Below are positions 28,212 to 38,223 of a stretch of DNA of 55,226 nt, piece after piece. Each line of letters opens with the position of its first letter. Position 1 is the stretch's first letter. The stretch is from assembly GCA_030019435.1 (NCBI GenBank), contig JASEEV010000007.1, positions 1-55,226 of the forward strand. The letters run 5' to 3'. The notes below the pieces were generated by a model. It searched no databases, was not told the origin of the DNA, and saw only the letters and a program-made list of their open reading frames with translations. The translations under genes and the position numbers were made by a program. This DNA is from Methanocellales archaeon. Its GTDB lineage: Archaea > Halobacteriota > UBA148.

Positions 28212-28265
28212 CCATTTCGCCAAGCGCCGAAAAATCCTTTAACCCAGAAACCATTAAAACCGTTT

Positions 28266-29285
28266 ATGCGCGTCGCAATGTACTATAACAACAAAGATGT
28301 GCGTTTAGAGGAGATGCCGATCCCGCAAATCGGCCCTGGCGAGCTACTGGTAAAAGTAATTGCCAGCGGTATTTGCGGCAGTGATGTCATGGAGTGGTAC
28401 CGCATTAAAAAAGCGCCTCTGGTGCTCGGTCACGAGATTACCGGAGAGATCGCTGCGATCGGAAAGGAGGTAAAAAAATACAAAAAAGGTGATAGGGTTT
28501 TCGTCTCTCACCATGTTCCATGCAACACCTGTCGTTACTGCATGAGCGGCCATCATACCGCTTGTGAAACCCTACACAAGACGAATTATGATCCTGGCGG
28601 TTTTGCGGAATTCATCCGCGTTCCACAACTAAATGTCGATAAAGGTGTGTTTTTGCTTCCCAAAGAAATGTCCTTCGAAGAGGGTACCTTTATCGAGCCA
28701 TTGGCTTGTGTTGCGCGGGGACAGAGGCTGGCGCGTATGCAACCCGGCCGGAGTGTATTGGTCTTAGGCAGCGGCATTTCTGGATTGCTGCACATACAAT
28801 TAGCTAAAACACTTGGAGCAGAAAGAATCATTGCGACAGATATCACCGAATATCGCCTTAAAGCAGCGAAAAAATTCGGGGCAGATGCTATCGTACATGC
28901 CAAGGAAGATGTGCCAGCTGAAGTGCGCAAGGTGAATGAAGACAAGCTGGCAGATCTTGTGATAGTTTGCACTGGGGCACTTGCAGCTGCTGTGCAAGCG
29001 TTGCAATCTGTCGACAGGGGCGGCACTGTTTTATTTTTTGCAGTACCCGGTGTTGATGTTCCTGTTCCGATGAGCGAGCTTTGGCGTAACGAAATAACCC
29101 TGATGACTTCCTATGGTGGCAGCCCTAAAGACATCCAAACGGCGATAGAATTGATCCGTTCTAGAAAGGTCAATGTCGAGGATATGATAACGCATAGATT
29201 AAGCTTGAAAGACACGGCTAAGGGTTTTAAGCTTGTAGCAGATGCGAAAGAATCTATCAAGGTAATTATTGAGCCACAGAGATAA
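28266..29285 (+). CDS. Zn-dependent alcohol/polyol dehydrogenase (MDR family)
   Basis: ASGICGSDVMEWYRIKKAPLVLGHEITGEIAAIGKEV; VLVLGSGISGLLHIQLAKTLGA; start moved to MRVAMYYNNKDV. Confidence 0.92.
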   Translation: MRVAMYYNNKDVRLEEMPIPQIGPGELLVKVIASGICGSDVMEWYRIKKAPLVLGHEITGEIAAIGKEVKKYKKGDRVFVSHHVPCNTCRYCMSGHHTACETLHKTNYDPGGFAEFIRVPQLNVDKGVFLLPKEMSFEEGTFIEPLACVARGQRLARMQPGRSVLVLGSGISGLLHIQLAKTLGAERIIATDITEYRLKAAKKFGADAIVHAKEDVPAEVRKVNEDKLADLVIVCTGALAAAVQALQSVDRGGTVLFFAVPGVDVPVPMSELWRNEITLMTSYGGSPKDIQTAIELIRSRKVNVEDMITHRLSLKDTAKGFKLVADAKESIKVIIEPQR

Positions 29286-29831
29286 ATGTTAAAGGAGATG
29301 GCAAAGTTCGGAAAGAAGCTTGTAGAGAGCGGCTTGATAAGCTCTCATTTTGGCAACATCAGCGTCAGGGTTAGCAACAAGATGATCATAACCAAAAGAG
29401 GCGCAATGCTGGATGAGATATCCGATGGCGGCGTTATTGAGATCGATCTGGAAACGCCAAAAAGTTTTGACATGAAAGCTTCAATAGAGGCGATAGTTCA
29501 CAGGGAGATATACAGGAGCACATCTGCCCTTGCCGTAATCCATGCACATCCTCCATATGCGGTGGCCGAGTCATTGATGGTGAAGGGAAAGAGCATAAAG
29601 CCCATGGACTGCGAGGGTCTTTACTTCCTCCACGAGATACCTATAGTAGAAGGCGAGGCGGGTTCAAAACAGCTTGCAGAGTGTGTGGTCGGTGCGCTGC
29701 AGGATCGCAAGGGCGTTATAGTAAGGGGGCATGGCACCTTCGCAATAGGGAAAACGTTGGAGGAGGCATACATCGTAACTTCGATGATCGAGCACAGCTG
29801 TAAGGTAAAATATCTTTGCTCAATGAGATGA
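29286..29831 (+). CDS. class II (AraD/FucA-like) aldolase
   Basis: GLISSHFGNISVRV, AVIHAHPPYAVAESL, IVRGHGTFAIGKTLEEAY. Confidence 0.9.
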   Translation: MLKEMAKFGKKLVESGLISSHFGNISVRVSNKMIITKRGAMLDEISDGGVIEIDLETPKSFDMKASIEAIVHREIYRSTSALAVIHAHPPYAVAESLMVKGKSIKPMDCEGLYFLHEIPIVEGEAGSKQLAECVVGALQDRKGVIVRGHGTFAIGKTLEEAYIVTSMIEHSCKVKYLCSMR

Positions 29832-29925
29832 AGGTTCAATTCAAAAGTGAGACTTCACATTCAAATGGCCCTTCACACATACTCACCGCAAAGGCTTTAT
29901 ATTATATTTACACTATACTTATACG

Positions 29926-30159
29926 ATGATCAAGATGTCCAGTAAATCGATCCCAGTTAAGTTACCAGACGAACTGATACACGAGATAGACGAGCTTATA
30001 GCAGAGGGGAAATTTTTGAGCAGAAGCGATCTGCTAAGATATGGTGCTAGGCTGATTGTGGGCGTAGAGAGGAGAAAATTGCCGTTGCACACGCTGGCAG
30101 AGGAATATGCGTACAAGGAGATCGTATCCAAACTAGAGCGCACGAGAGATGAAGCATAA
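29926..30159 (+). CDS. RHH (CopG-type) antitoxin
   Basis: IPVKLPDELIHEIDELIAEGKFLSRSDLLRYGARLI. Confidence 0.88.
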   Translation: MIKMSSKSIPVKLPDELIHEIDELIAEGKFLSRSDLLRYGARLIVGVERRKLPLHTLAEEYAYKEIVSKLERTRDEA

Positions 30160-30566
30160 TGCCGGCAATCGACATCGACGTGCTATATGCCTATCTTAAG
30201 CCAACTGATTGGCTAAAAGCATCATCGAATGCAATAATCTCGAAAATAGAATCGGGAGTCCTAGACGGATATACCTCAATAATTGCGGTCACAGAACTCG
30301 AAATAGTCTCCAAAAGGGACTTTGACGTCTCGTTCTCCAACTCCATCTACGCTAACATTAAAGAGATCAAAAACATCGGGCTCAAGGTGTTAACTGAAGA
30401 TGTAGTCTCTAAGGCGGTAGGCATCAGGGAAAAGTATGGTCTAAACATTTTCGACTCGATCCATGCGGCAACCGCGCTCCTGAATGACAAAATCGTGATA
30501 AGCACAGATGATGTCTTCGACGATGTGAAAGGCTTGAACAGGATCGATCCACGAACAATAGGATAA
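30159..30566 (+). CDS. PIN-domain VapC-like toxin
   Basis: [40 protein letters not shown]. Confidence 0.88.
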   Translation: MPAIDIDVLYAYLKPTDWLKASSNAIISKIESGVLDGYTSIIAVTELEIVSKRDFDVSFSNSIYANIKEIKNIGLKVLTEDVVSKAVGIREKYGLNIFDSIHAATALLNDKIVISTDDVFDDVKGLNRIDPRTIG

Positions 30567-30594
30567 AAATCGTTTTGCATGGAGGAGATCGAAC

Positions 30595-31242
30595 GTGAAG
30601 ATCACGAGAGAACAGCTGGCAAGGATGATCGATCATACCCTTCTAAAGCCAGATGCGACCGCTAAGGACATAAAGAACCTTTGCGCTGAAGCCATCGAGC
30701 ACAATTTCGCATCCGTCTGTGTCAATCCCGTCCATGTTTCCTTGGCTGCGAAAATGCTGGAGGGGACGAACATCAAGGTGTGCACCGTCATAGGCTTTCC
30801 GCTTGGGGCGAGTACCCCTAAGACCAAGGCATTCGAAACGAAAAATGCTCTCACAAATGGAGCGCAAGAGGTGGACATGGTGATGAACATCGGCGCATTG
30901 AAATCTGGTGATTATGAGGCGGTAAAACAGGATATAAGCGCAGTCGTTGCTGTAGCAAGAGATGCGATCGTCAAAGTGATCCTCGAGACCGGATTATTGA
31001 CGGACGAGGAGAAGGTGCATGCATGTCGACTTGCCAAAAAGGCCGGTGCGGATTTCGTGAAAACTTCTACTGGTTTTTATGGCAAAGCTACTGTCCATGA
31101 CGTCAAACTGATGCGAAAGGTATTTGGAAAAGGCATCAAGGCATCTGGCGGAATCCGCACGTACGAGGATGCCGTCGCTCTTGTCAAAGCTGGTGCTACA
31201 CGAATAGGAACGAGTGCTGCACTTTCGATCATCCAGAACTAA
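30595..31242 (+). CDS. deoC: deoxyribose-phosphate aldolase
   Basis: [62 protein letters not shown]. Confidence 0.96.
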   Translation: MKITREQLARMIDHTLLKPDATAKDIKNLCAEAIEHNFASVCVNPVHVSLAAKMLEGTNIKVCTVIGFPLGASTPKTKAFETKNALTNGAQEVDMVMNIGALKSGDYEAVKQDISAVVAVARDAIVKVILETGLLTDEEKVHACRLAKKAGADFVKTSTGFYGKATVHDVKLMRKVFGKGIKASGGIRTYEDAVALVKAGATRIGTSAALSIIQN

Positions 31243-31562
31243 GAGCCCCTTATTAGATGTATCAGCACTATGACGAGAGAGAGTAAAACGTTGCCAGCTA
31301 TCAGCAGAAGGGCAAACATCAGTGGACTTTTTAGCGATAAAACTTCTATCCAGGAGATCGTCTTCAGATCGTTCCATTCCGTCTCATACCACACCCTTTG
31401 CCTACGAATGAAACAGTCAGGCGGACGAAATGCTGAAATGACCTTTGGAACTACTTTTGGACATGCACCAGTAGGAGCATCACATACCACCTTGTAAGGA
31501 CACTTGAGGGCATGATGACGAACGGCTTGGCTAACTATATCCTTAACTACTTCTTCACTCAT
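31239..31562 (-). CDS. hypothetical protein with C-terminal TM anchor
   Basis: Cys-containing N-terminus, [22 protein letters not shown]. Confidence 0.6.
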   Translation of the reverse strand: MSEEVVKDIVSQAVRHHALKCPYKVVCDAPTGACPKVVPKVISAFRPPDCFIRRQRVWYETEWNDLKTISWIEVLSLKSPLMFALLLIAGNVLLSLVIVLIHLIRGS

Positions 31563-31716
31563 GTTCCTCTATAAGATTAATTAATATGATATAGATTTAC
31601 CTATGTTGATAACTTATAAACCATAACAACCTATATGGTCCAAAGGAGGGAGATAAATCCGGACTAATCACCTCGGTGAGACACTGCTGAGGCAAATTCA
31701 GACCAATTATCTTGTC

Positions 31717-32094
31717 GTGACACTAGCAATATCCGTTGCCATGGCGCTAGTCATGCTTGGGATCGCACTTGGGATCATATACATGTCCAAGTGTGGAAGC
31801 CCGATCCATCCAGCCCTCATGCTGATGATCGGAGCGATCTCATTCATCATGGGCTCCGCGTTTTTCGATAGCAGGGGCGCAGATCAGGTTAAGTCATTAA
31901 TTGGTGGAGGGGTTATTGCACTCTCATCGACATTTGTGATCGTATCGATAGCAGGCAGCGTCATGTACGCTATATATGGCGTCAACGATAGCCCATTCCC
32001 CTATAGCTGGGAAACGCTGGTTTCCATGTTGGCGGTTTGTATGGTTGCCTCCATGATCATCTTAGAATTCGTGTTGTATAGGCTCCGCAGTTAA
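31717..32094 (+). CDS. multi-TM hypothetical protein
   Basis: Four hydrophobic segments. Confidence 0.65.
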   Translation: MTLAISVAMALVMLGIALGIIYMSKCGSPIHPALMLMIGAISFIMGSAFFDSRGADQVKSLIGGGVIALSSTFVIVSIAGSVMYAIYGVNDSPFPYSWETLVSMLAVCMVASMIILEFVLYRLRS

Positions 32095-32499
32095 CTCGAT
32101 CGTTATCTCAACATCTCTCGATCGTATCTTTTTTACAAAACCTCGGTCAAGGTGAAATGCAGCCTTATCTGCATGAATCATCAGCGTTCTGCCGCATGTG
32201 TATGAGCCCATTCGTCCGACCAGATCGTTTTTGTGCGAAAACGTCAAATTTGGATGCCCACGTCCAATTATCCGCTCGTGTATTTCCTCCGCAATGATAT
32301 CCACTATGATCTGCATATCAGGCAGTCTTGCCACCTGTTTGAATTGAGGTGAAAGATCCTTTGCGCCCTTATCCGCTGATACGGCTATGATGCAATCCGC
32401 ACGCTTGGCGATCTCTGCATCCTTGGTGATCTCAAACGTGGTTTTGTGTCTTGCGACGATATTTGGATGCCCACGTGCATATATGAGCTCTCTAGCCAC
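32062..32499 (-). CDS. DUF371 protein
   Basis: ARGHPNIVARHKTTFEITKD...GRGHPNLTFSHKNDLVGRMGSYTCGRTLMI. Confidence 0.9.
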   Translation of the reverse strand: MARELIYARGHPNIVARHKTTFEITKDAEIAKRADCIIAVSADKGAKDLSPQFKQVARLPDMQIIVDIIAEEIHERIIGRGHPNLTFSHKNDLVGRMGSYTCGRTLMIHADKAAFHLDRGFVKKIRSRDVEITIELTAEPIQHEF

Positions 32500-32537
32500 G
32501 ACTAACTATTTGTATTCTCCGCTCTTATTCATTATGA

Positions 32538-33176
32538 ATGGAATTCGAAGCAGAAAGGACCAAGCTGGTGGAAGGACTTAGATTGTATGGAATAAGCGAA
32601 CGGATATTAGATGCGATAAAAAAAGTTCCCCGTCATTTGTTCGTTCCTCCCCCCTACAGAGCACAAGCCTATGCTGACCACCCCCTTCCAATCGGTGAGA
32701 ACCAGACGATTTCAGCGCCGCACATGGTCGCAATGATGTGCGATCTATTGGATCTACGAAGGGGGATGATCGTATTGGAAATAGGCGCTGGTTGCGGATA
32801 TCATGCTGCAGTTATGGCTGAGTTGGTCAGAGATGGACATGTCTACACGGTAGAGCGTCTTTTCTCGCTGGTGAATTCTGCGAGGAAAAATCTCCAGACC
32901 GCCGGCTATTCAAACGTGACAGTCTTTGTAGGAGATGGCACGTTGGGACTCCCGGACCATGCGCCCTATGACCGAATCAGTGTGGCGTGTGCAGCTCCAG
33001 ATGTTCCTCCCCCCCTGATAGATCAGCTAAAATCCGGTGGAAGGATGGTGATACCCATTGGACGATACTTCCAAGAGCTCTACTTAGTTGAGAAAAGAAA
33101 TGGAATTATCAAAAAGGGAAAAGGCGGCGTGGTATTTGTTCCGCTAATTGGAAAATATGGGTTTCAAGTTTTGTGA
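32538..33176 (+). CDS. pcm: protein-L-isoaspartate O-methyltransferase
   Basis: VPRHLFVPPPYRAQAYADHPLPIGENQTISAPHMVA; VLEIGAGCGYHAAV. Confidence 0.96.
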   Translation: MEFEAERTKLVEGLRLYGISERILDAIKKVPRHLFVPPPYRAQAYADHPLPIGENQTISAPHMVAMMCDLLDLRRGMIVLEIGAGCGYHAAVMAELVRDGHVYTVERLFSLVNSARKNLQTAGYSNVTVFVGDGTLGLPDHAPYDRISVACAAPDVPPPLIDQLKSGGRMVIPIGRYFQELYLVEKRNGIIKKGKGGVVFVPLIGKYGFQVL

Positions 33177-33920
33177 GATCGCTTCATCTACGGTTAGCTC
33201 TCCCTTGGCGACTTGCCGCGCCAATCTACGAGAGATGGTGAACCTGCCGTTCGACCGCTTCCGACTCCACTCTTGGACGAGCTGAATTTCTCTTCTAGAG
33301 GGTTCGATTTGTTTTTTGTCTACTGGAATCCCCTCAAGATGAGCGATGTTGATTGCCGCCACTATATCAGAAATCTGACCCCTAACTCCTTTTCCCAGAC
33401 TGGGCGTGGTAAAACTTTCGTCCACCAGCTCCACAGGTACTCCTAGTTTAAGAAGCACATTTATGATCTGCGTTCTCGCAAGACGGGCACCGTGTCCAAC
33501 CCTGACTATGATATCTTGAGCGGATTTTTCACTTAGAACGTCATGTACGATCTTGTCGATCCTACCAACCGATACCTGATGCACTGATATGACCATGCCA
33601 TCTCCAATGACAGCGATGCCGGAATACTTGCCTGGATCGATGCCAATTATGATTCTCTCATATTTATGTCTATCAAGCAAACGCTGAGCCCTATCTACGG
33701 TCGTAGAGGGTTTTTTGGCAATTATGATCGCATCGGGGTCAAAGTCGATCTCATCGAACTCGTCTTCTGTTGTGATGACCACTCTGACGCTGAGAGGTAT
33801 CGCCTCCTTTGGAGAGAGCGTTACGAAGTCCAGATTCCGCGCTTTCAGCTCTGCCACAATAGATCGATGAACCAAAAAATCCTCAGTTATTAGTGCGATC
33901 TGCCTACGCCTCGTAACCAT
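33144..33920 (-). CDS. DUF460-like protein with RuvC/RNase H-like motif
   Basis: IIIGIDPGKYSGIAVIGDG; DIVAAINIAHLEG. Confidence 0.75.
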   Translation of the reverse strand: MVTRRRQIALITEDFLVHRSIVAELKARNLDFVTLSPKEAIPLSVRVVITTEDEFDEIDFDPDAIIIAKKPSTTVDRAQRLLDRHKYERIIIGIDPGKYSGIAVIGDGMVISVHQVSVGRIDKIVHDVLSEKSAQDIIVRVGHGARLARTQIINVLLKLGVPVELVDESFTTPSLGKGVRGQISDIVAAINIAHLEGIPVDKKQIEPSRREIQLVQEWSRKRSNGRFTISRRLARQVAKGELTVDEAISQNLKPIFSN

Positions 33921-34012
33921 CCCCAGTATAAAAATGCATATGGAGATACTTAAACTTTGTTACCAGAATGTGTACCAAAATTTTTTTAACATCAGAGAAC
34001 TATGATAGTTTT

Positions 34013-34213
34013 TGGCGGGATGAAGCCTACGACGAAACCAAAACCATCGCCTACGGGCGATGGGTGTCGTGTATGAACCTGGGTTAACAACCAGGGAAGG
34101 ACGCGAATAAATACCTTGGCAGAAAGGTATGACGGGAGACACGTAGGAAAAAAGACCCAAAGAATGAAAAGTCGACGCAAGTTGAAAAGTATTTCGAGGG
34201 TCAAGTCCCGCCA
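34013..34213 (+). ncRNA. candidate orphan structured RNA, ~201 nt
   Basis: Closing stem TGGCGGGA/TCCCGCCA plus seven internal helices, including CCATCGCC-UACG-GGCGATGG and TCGAC-GCAA-GTTGA; no credible ORF. Confidence 0.6.
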
Positions 34214-34219
34214 TTGTAT

Positions 34220-35236
34220 TTATGGGCTCCACTGGTCCAATGTCTTCTGCTTTTGAGCCGAGGCTTCGCTCAAACGCTCTAATGCCTTATCAACCCTATC
34301 TACGGAAAAATCATGTTGATCGCAGAGGAATTTTCTGACAAGATCTTCCTTTAGTTTTTGCCACTCGATTTCGTAGGCAGAGGTGACCTCTGGGCAGAGG
34401 AAAAACTCTCGGATCACATCAAAATTTTCAATGCCCTCATTTAACTCCGCAAGCGCTCCCTCTATGGTGCCATGCTTTTGGATCAATTTTAACGCTGTCT
34501 TCGGTCCTATGCCTTTGATCCCTTCGTTGTAATCGGTGCCTATGAGTATGGCGATGTCTATCAACTGCTCAGATGTAATATCCAACGCATCCAACATCGT
34601 GCTCAGCTCGAGCATCTCCGGCTTTACATCGACATATATGCTTTTTCCTGGTAATTTCCTGCGTCCCGTGATCGTCAGATTCCTGACCAGCTTTGGTGCA
34701 CCAAATAACAGCGCATCATAGTCCTGCGAACCGACGGCATCGGCATCACCGTTGATCACCATGAATGCAGCTTGTGCCTCCCCCTCGGACGGAGCTTGGA
34801 TGCATGGGACACCCATGTACCCTAGAAGAGTCTTCGCACCCTCGATCATTTGCGCATCCACTTTTGAGGATGCTTGGGCGTATTTGAACGCATCCTCCTC
34901 GCCAAGAGCCCTTGCCATGATCCATCGTCTTTCCGCAATGCCTCTTGTCTCAGCCCGCTCCTTGATCGTTCGAGCTTTGAAGTCTGGTGGCTCTCCATCA
35001 AACACAAAGATGGGTTTGATGCCAGCCTCGACCAAGTTTGTAGTTCTATACAGAAGCCCAGAAAGATGCGATGTAATGTTCCCCTGCGAGTCCATCAGCG
35101 GAGTACCATCTGGCTGGCGAATGATGCTAAGAAATTGATAAAGGGTGTTGTAGGCATCTATGGCTATCGTTTTCCCGAACAACTCTTTTAGTTCGATTTC
35201 CTTCTTCTCGACGATATCTCTGAGGTCTACTCCCAT
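34220..35236 (-). CDS. fen1: flap endonuclease 1
   Basis: MGVDLRDIVEKKEIELKELFGKTIAIDAYNTLYQFLS; GVPCIQAPSEGEAQAA; QKTLDQW PIP box. Confidence 0.97.
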   Translation of the reverse strand: MGVDLRDIVEKKEIELKELFGKTIAIDAYNTLYQFLSIIRQPDGTPLMDSQGNITSHLSGLLYRTTNLVEAGIKPIFVFDGEPPDFKARTIKERAETRGIAERRWIMARALGEEDAFKYAQASSKVDAQMIEGAKTLLGYMGVPCIQAPSEGEAQAAFMVINGDADAVGSQDYDALLFGAPKLVRNLTITGRRKLPGKSIYVDVKPEMLELSTMLDALDITSEQLIDIAILIGTDYNEGIKGIGPKTALKLIQKHGTIEGALAELNEGIENFDVIREFFLCPEVTSAYEIEWQKLKEDLVRKFLCDQHDFSVDRVDKALERLSEASAQKQKTLDQWSP

Positions 35237-35342
35237 GTTTTTCGCCTTAATTACATATGTATAGGTGAATCATAATAGTTGGTGTTAAGTGCCAAGGGTC
35301 CAGATAAATAGTTTAGATAAAAATAGTTGGAAAATGAGAGAA

Positions 35343-35669
35343 TCACCGATATGCTCGTCTTGAGAATTCCTCCATTGCCTCATTTACTCTGTTGACCATC
35401 ATGTTTAACCGGCGCTCCACATCATCCTCAACGCTTTGTATGTTAACTCGTAGCGATCTTTCCTTAGCATCGATCTTATCGTCTATCGCCCTCAGCCTGA
35501 CGTTCACGCACAGGATCATCGCAGCTAATGCTCCGACCAAGACCATTGCTGACAGTACCACTACTGCATCACCCATGCCATATTGACCAATCCACCTGAA
35601 CGTGAGCACGAACGCCGACACCACCATCACGATTGAAAATATCAGGTCTTTTGCCTCCATCTGTTCCAC
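35343..35669 (-). CDS. membrane-anchored coiled-coil hypothetical
   Basis: Two TM helices then coiled coil. Confidence 0.6.
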   Translation of the reverse strand: MEQMEAKDLIFSIVMVVSAFVLTFRWIGQYGMGDAVVVLSAMVLVGALAAMILCVNVRLRAIDDKIDAKERSLRVNIQSVEDDVERRLNMMVNRVNEAMEEFSRRAYR

Positions 35670-35741
35670 CTCATTCGGTAAAGTTTAACTTTGGTCATAT
35701 TATTACCTTCTCCATGGTATTTAATATAATGGGGTAACAGC

Positions 35742-36626
35742 TTGAAAAGAATCATGGATCATTTACTGCTCGGCAGCATGGGCGTCTTCCTGTTAGCCGT
35801 GCAGGTCGTTGCGCTGTTGCTGGTTAATCCGCTAAGCACCCACCATATACAAGCGTTTGAGAATCCACAATCTCTTTTGAATCCGATATGGTATATGGGC
35901 CTGATCTTAGCCTTCACGCTTTTGGTGCTTTGCATCATAAAACTGGATCTAAGATGGGTCATCCATCTCATCATCTTGCTAGCCGTGGCATTCACATTGT
36001 ATCTTGTATTCTTTGTGATGCTCTCTATGATCGCACCGCCCTTTTCTTCCATCGGCTCACTTACGCTGACGACAGCGCTCACGCTCCTACTGTATAAATA
36101 TCCGGAGTGGTACGTCATTGATCTCACTGCCATCTTGATCGGTGCTGGGGCGGCTGCTCTGTTTGGGATCTCGCTTGCAATCGTGCCCGCGTTGATCTTA
36201 TTGATCGCGCTAGCGATATATGATGCCATCGCAGTATACCAGACAAAACACATGATCATGCTTGCTGAGGGCATGTTAGAGCTCAGAGTTCCGATCTTGT
36301 TCATCATTCCCAAGCGCAGGGGCTATTCGTTTTTGGAGCGAACTCCAAAAGGGGAAAAAGACGCCTATTTCATGGGATTGGGCGATGCAGTAATGCCCTC
36401 CATCCTGGTAGTATCTGCTAAAGCCTTCATCCCAAATGGACTCGTTAACCTTCCAGCCCTAGGCGCCATTATTGGATCGCTGGTGGGGTTTGCAGCGTTG
36501 ATGTTCATTGCCAGGGAGAGACCACAAGCTGGTTTGCCGTTCTTAAACACGGGCGCCATAATAGGATTTGTGATCGGATATTTTTGCAGATATAGATGGA
36601 TGATTAAGTATATATTTCTCTATTAA
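35742..36626 (+). CDS. presenilin/signal-peptide-peptidase-type aspartic membrane protease
   Basis: IYDAIAVYQTKHM and MGLGDAVMPSIL (YD/GLGD catalytic motifs). Confidence 0.88.
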   Translation: MKRIMDHLLLGSMGVFLLAVQVVALLLVNPLSTHHIQAFENPQSLLNPIWYMGLILAFTLLVLCIIKLDLRWVIHLIILLAVAFTLYLVFFVMLSMIAPPFSSIGSLTLTTALTLLLYKYPEWYVIDLTAILIGAGAAALFGISLAIVPALILLIALAIYDAIAVYQTKHMIMLAEGMLELRVPILFIIPKRRGYSFLERTPKGEKDAYFMGLGDAVMPSILVVSAKAFIPNGLVNLPALGAIIGSLVGFAALMFIARERPQAGLPFLNTGAIIGFVIGYFCRYRWMIKYIFLY

Positions 36627-36647
36627 TCATTATAATATGGTATCACC

Positions 36648-37523
36648 ATGGAACTTACACCTGTCCAAAGACAGATTATTACGGCTTTGATAAACCTATT
36701 TCGGCAGAAAAATGCAGCGGTGAAAGGTGAAGATATCGCTGAAGTCATCGGCCGCAATCCTGGCACCATTCGAAATCAGATGCAACCATTGAAAGCACTT
36801 AAACTCGTGGAGGGCGTTCCGGGACCGAAGGGCGGGTACAAGCCGACTGGGAGTGCTTACGAAGCCCTTAGCATCGATGAAGTGGAGGAGGAGGCGATAG
36901 TTCACATCTATCGAAACGGCATCGAAGTGAAGGGTGCAACGGTCTCAGATATCGATTTTACTAGTCTAAGACATCCAGTCTTGTGCCATGCAGCCATAAA
37001 GGTTCTTGGGGACATACATGATTTCGATACAGGGGATAAAATCCAAGTCGGACCCACACCAGTGAACAAGTTGATGATCAGGGGTGAGGTATGTGGAAGG
37101 GATGATACCGATAACGTTGTATTGTGCAATATCACCGAGATGGTCTCGTTGCCAAAAAAACCGATCAAAGAGTACATATCTAAGAAACTTCTCTACGTAG
37201 AAGCCAACGCCACTGTACAAGAAGCGGCACATGCATTGATCGAACAAAACATTCATGGTGCCCCAGTGAGGGAGAAGGACAAACTTGTTGGAATCGTCAC
37301 GTTCAAAGATATCGGAAGGGCATTAGCAAATGGAAAAGTTCGATCCAAAGTCATGGATGTCATGGTCAAGGACATCATATCGATCGACGGCGACCGACCA
37401 CTCGATGAAGCGATCAAGGTCTTAGATAAGTATAAGATAGGGCGGCTGATGGTGACTGAGAGAGGAGAGGTGATAGGAATCATCTCAAAAACGGACATTC
37501 TTAACGAACTAGCGGTGTACTAG
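36648..37523 (+). CDS. wHTH + tandem CBS regulator
   Basis: N-terminal HTH; two CBS motifs. Confidence 0.9.
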   Translation: MELTPVQRQIITALINLFRQKNAAVKGEDIAEVIGRNPGTIRNQMQPLKALKLVEGVPGPKGGYKPTGSAYEALSIDEVEEEAIVHIYRNGIEVKGATVSDIDFTSLRHPVLCHAAIKVLGDIHDFDTGDKIQVGPTPVNKLMIRGEVCGRDDTDNVVLCNITEMVSLPKKPIKEYISKKLLYVEANATVQEAAHALIEQNIHGAPVREKDKLVGIVTFKDIGRALANGKVRSKVMDVMVKDIISIDGDRPLDEAIKVLDKYKIGRLMVTERGEVIGIISKTDILNELAVY

Positions 37524-37586
37524 TGGGAAGAAGGGGCGCAGACCATCAGCACGAGGGTCAAGCAAGACGACAAAGTTTTATATAGA

Positions 37587-37802
37587 TTGCTAGTGGTGGG
37601 ATACATGGGGATTATGATGACCGAAATCCAGACCGAGCAGATCATCAAGGAACTACAACAAGACCCAGAGGTCTTGAACAGGGTGTATGCCCTTTACCTC
37701 CTAGAAACACATCGAGGATGCCTCAAAGACAAGAAACTGGAAAAACTGTCAGACGATGAGATGATCTCCTGCTTTGCAAAGAAAAAGGGATTCGAATTAT
37801 AG
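37587..37802 (+). CDS. small hypothetical protein
   Basis: 71-aa ORF. Confidence 0.5.
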   Translation: MLVVGYMGIMMTEIQTEQIIKELQQDPEVLNRVYALYLLETHRGCLKDKKLEKLSDDEMISCFAKKKGFEL

Positions 37803-38223
37803 CTCCCCTAAGCTCTTAACCACAATCCTGCCCTTGGCCTTGCTTTTGAGCTCAACATCCTCTGTTACAAGGGTGCAACCGCTCTTCTCAGCTATGAAAA
37901 AATGCAAAGCATCCTTCAAATGAAGTTTAAGCTCTCTTGACAGTATCTTAGCTTGATTCCAATCCTCAGAAGTGACTTCAACAATGGTCAGTTTTTCAAC
38001 GAGCAAAAACTCTCTTAAGTAGGTATCGATTATCTCACCTCGCGATAATCTCGTCTTTCGTGAGAGCTCGTGAATGGTTAGGTCTGAGATGACGAGATAA
38101 TAGGTGCACCTAATGATCTCTTCTAAGACCTTCCCCAGCTCGCTCAAAAAGAGGCACAAAGCCCTTCATCTCTTGCTGCCAATAAGCAAGAAAGATATTG
38201 GTGTCAAGATAAAGATTAGACAT
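37797..38223 (-). pseudogene. PIN-domain (VapC-like) toxin with frameshift
   Basis: 5' frame MSNLYLDTNIFLAYWQQEMKGFVPLF..., 3' frame ...LSELGKVLEEIIRCTYYLVISDLTIHEL...LKDALHFFIAEKSGCTLVTEDVEL; switch near a T5 run. Confidence 0.75.

Noticed and set aside
28095-28265. N-terminal extension of the alcohol dehydrogenase ORF
   Set aside because: The extension encodes attC-like site B; the MDR protein starts naturally at MRVAMYYNNKDV (28266).
34013-34213. Assignment of the structured RNA as RNase P or SRP RNA
   Set aside because: Lacks RNase P GAGGAAAGUC/ACAGAA signatures and the SRP helix 8 motif; left unassigned.
33960-34232. 90-aa and 70-aa minus ORFs over the same region
   Set aside because: Arise from the structured RNA candidate; no recognisable domain and composition unlike neighbouring genes.
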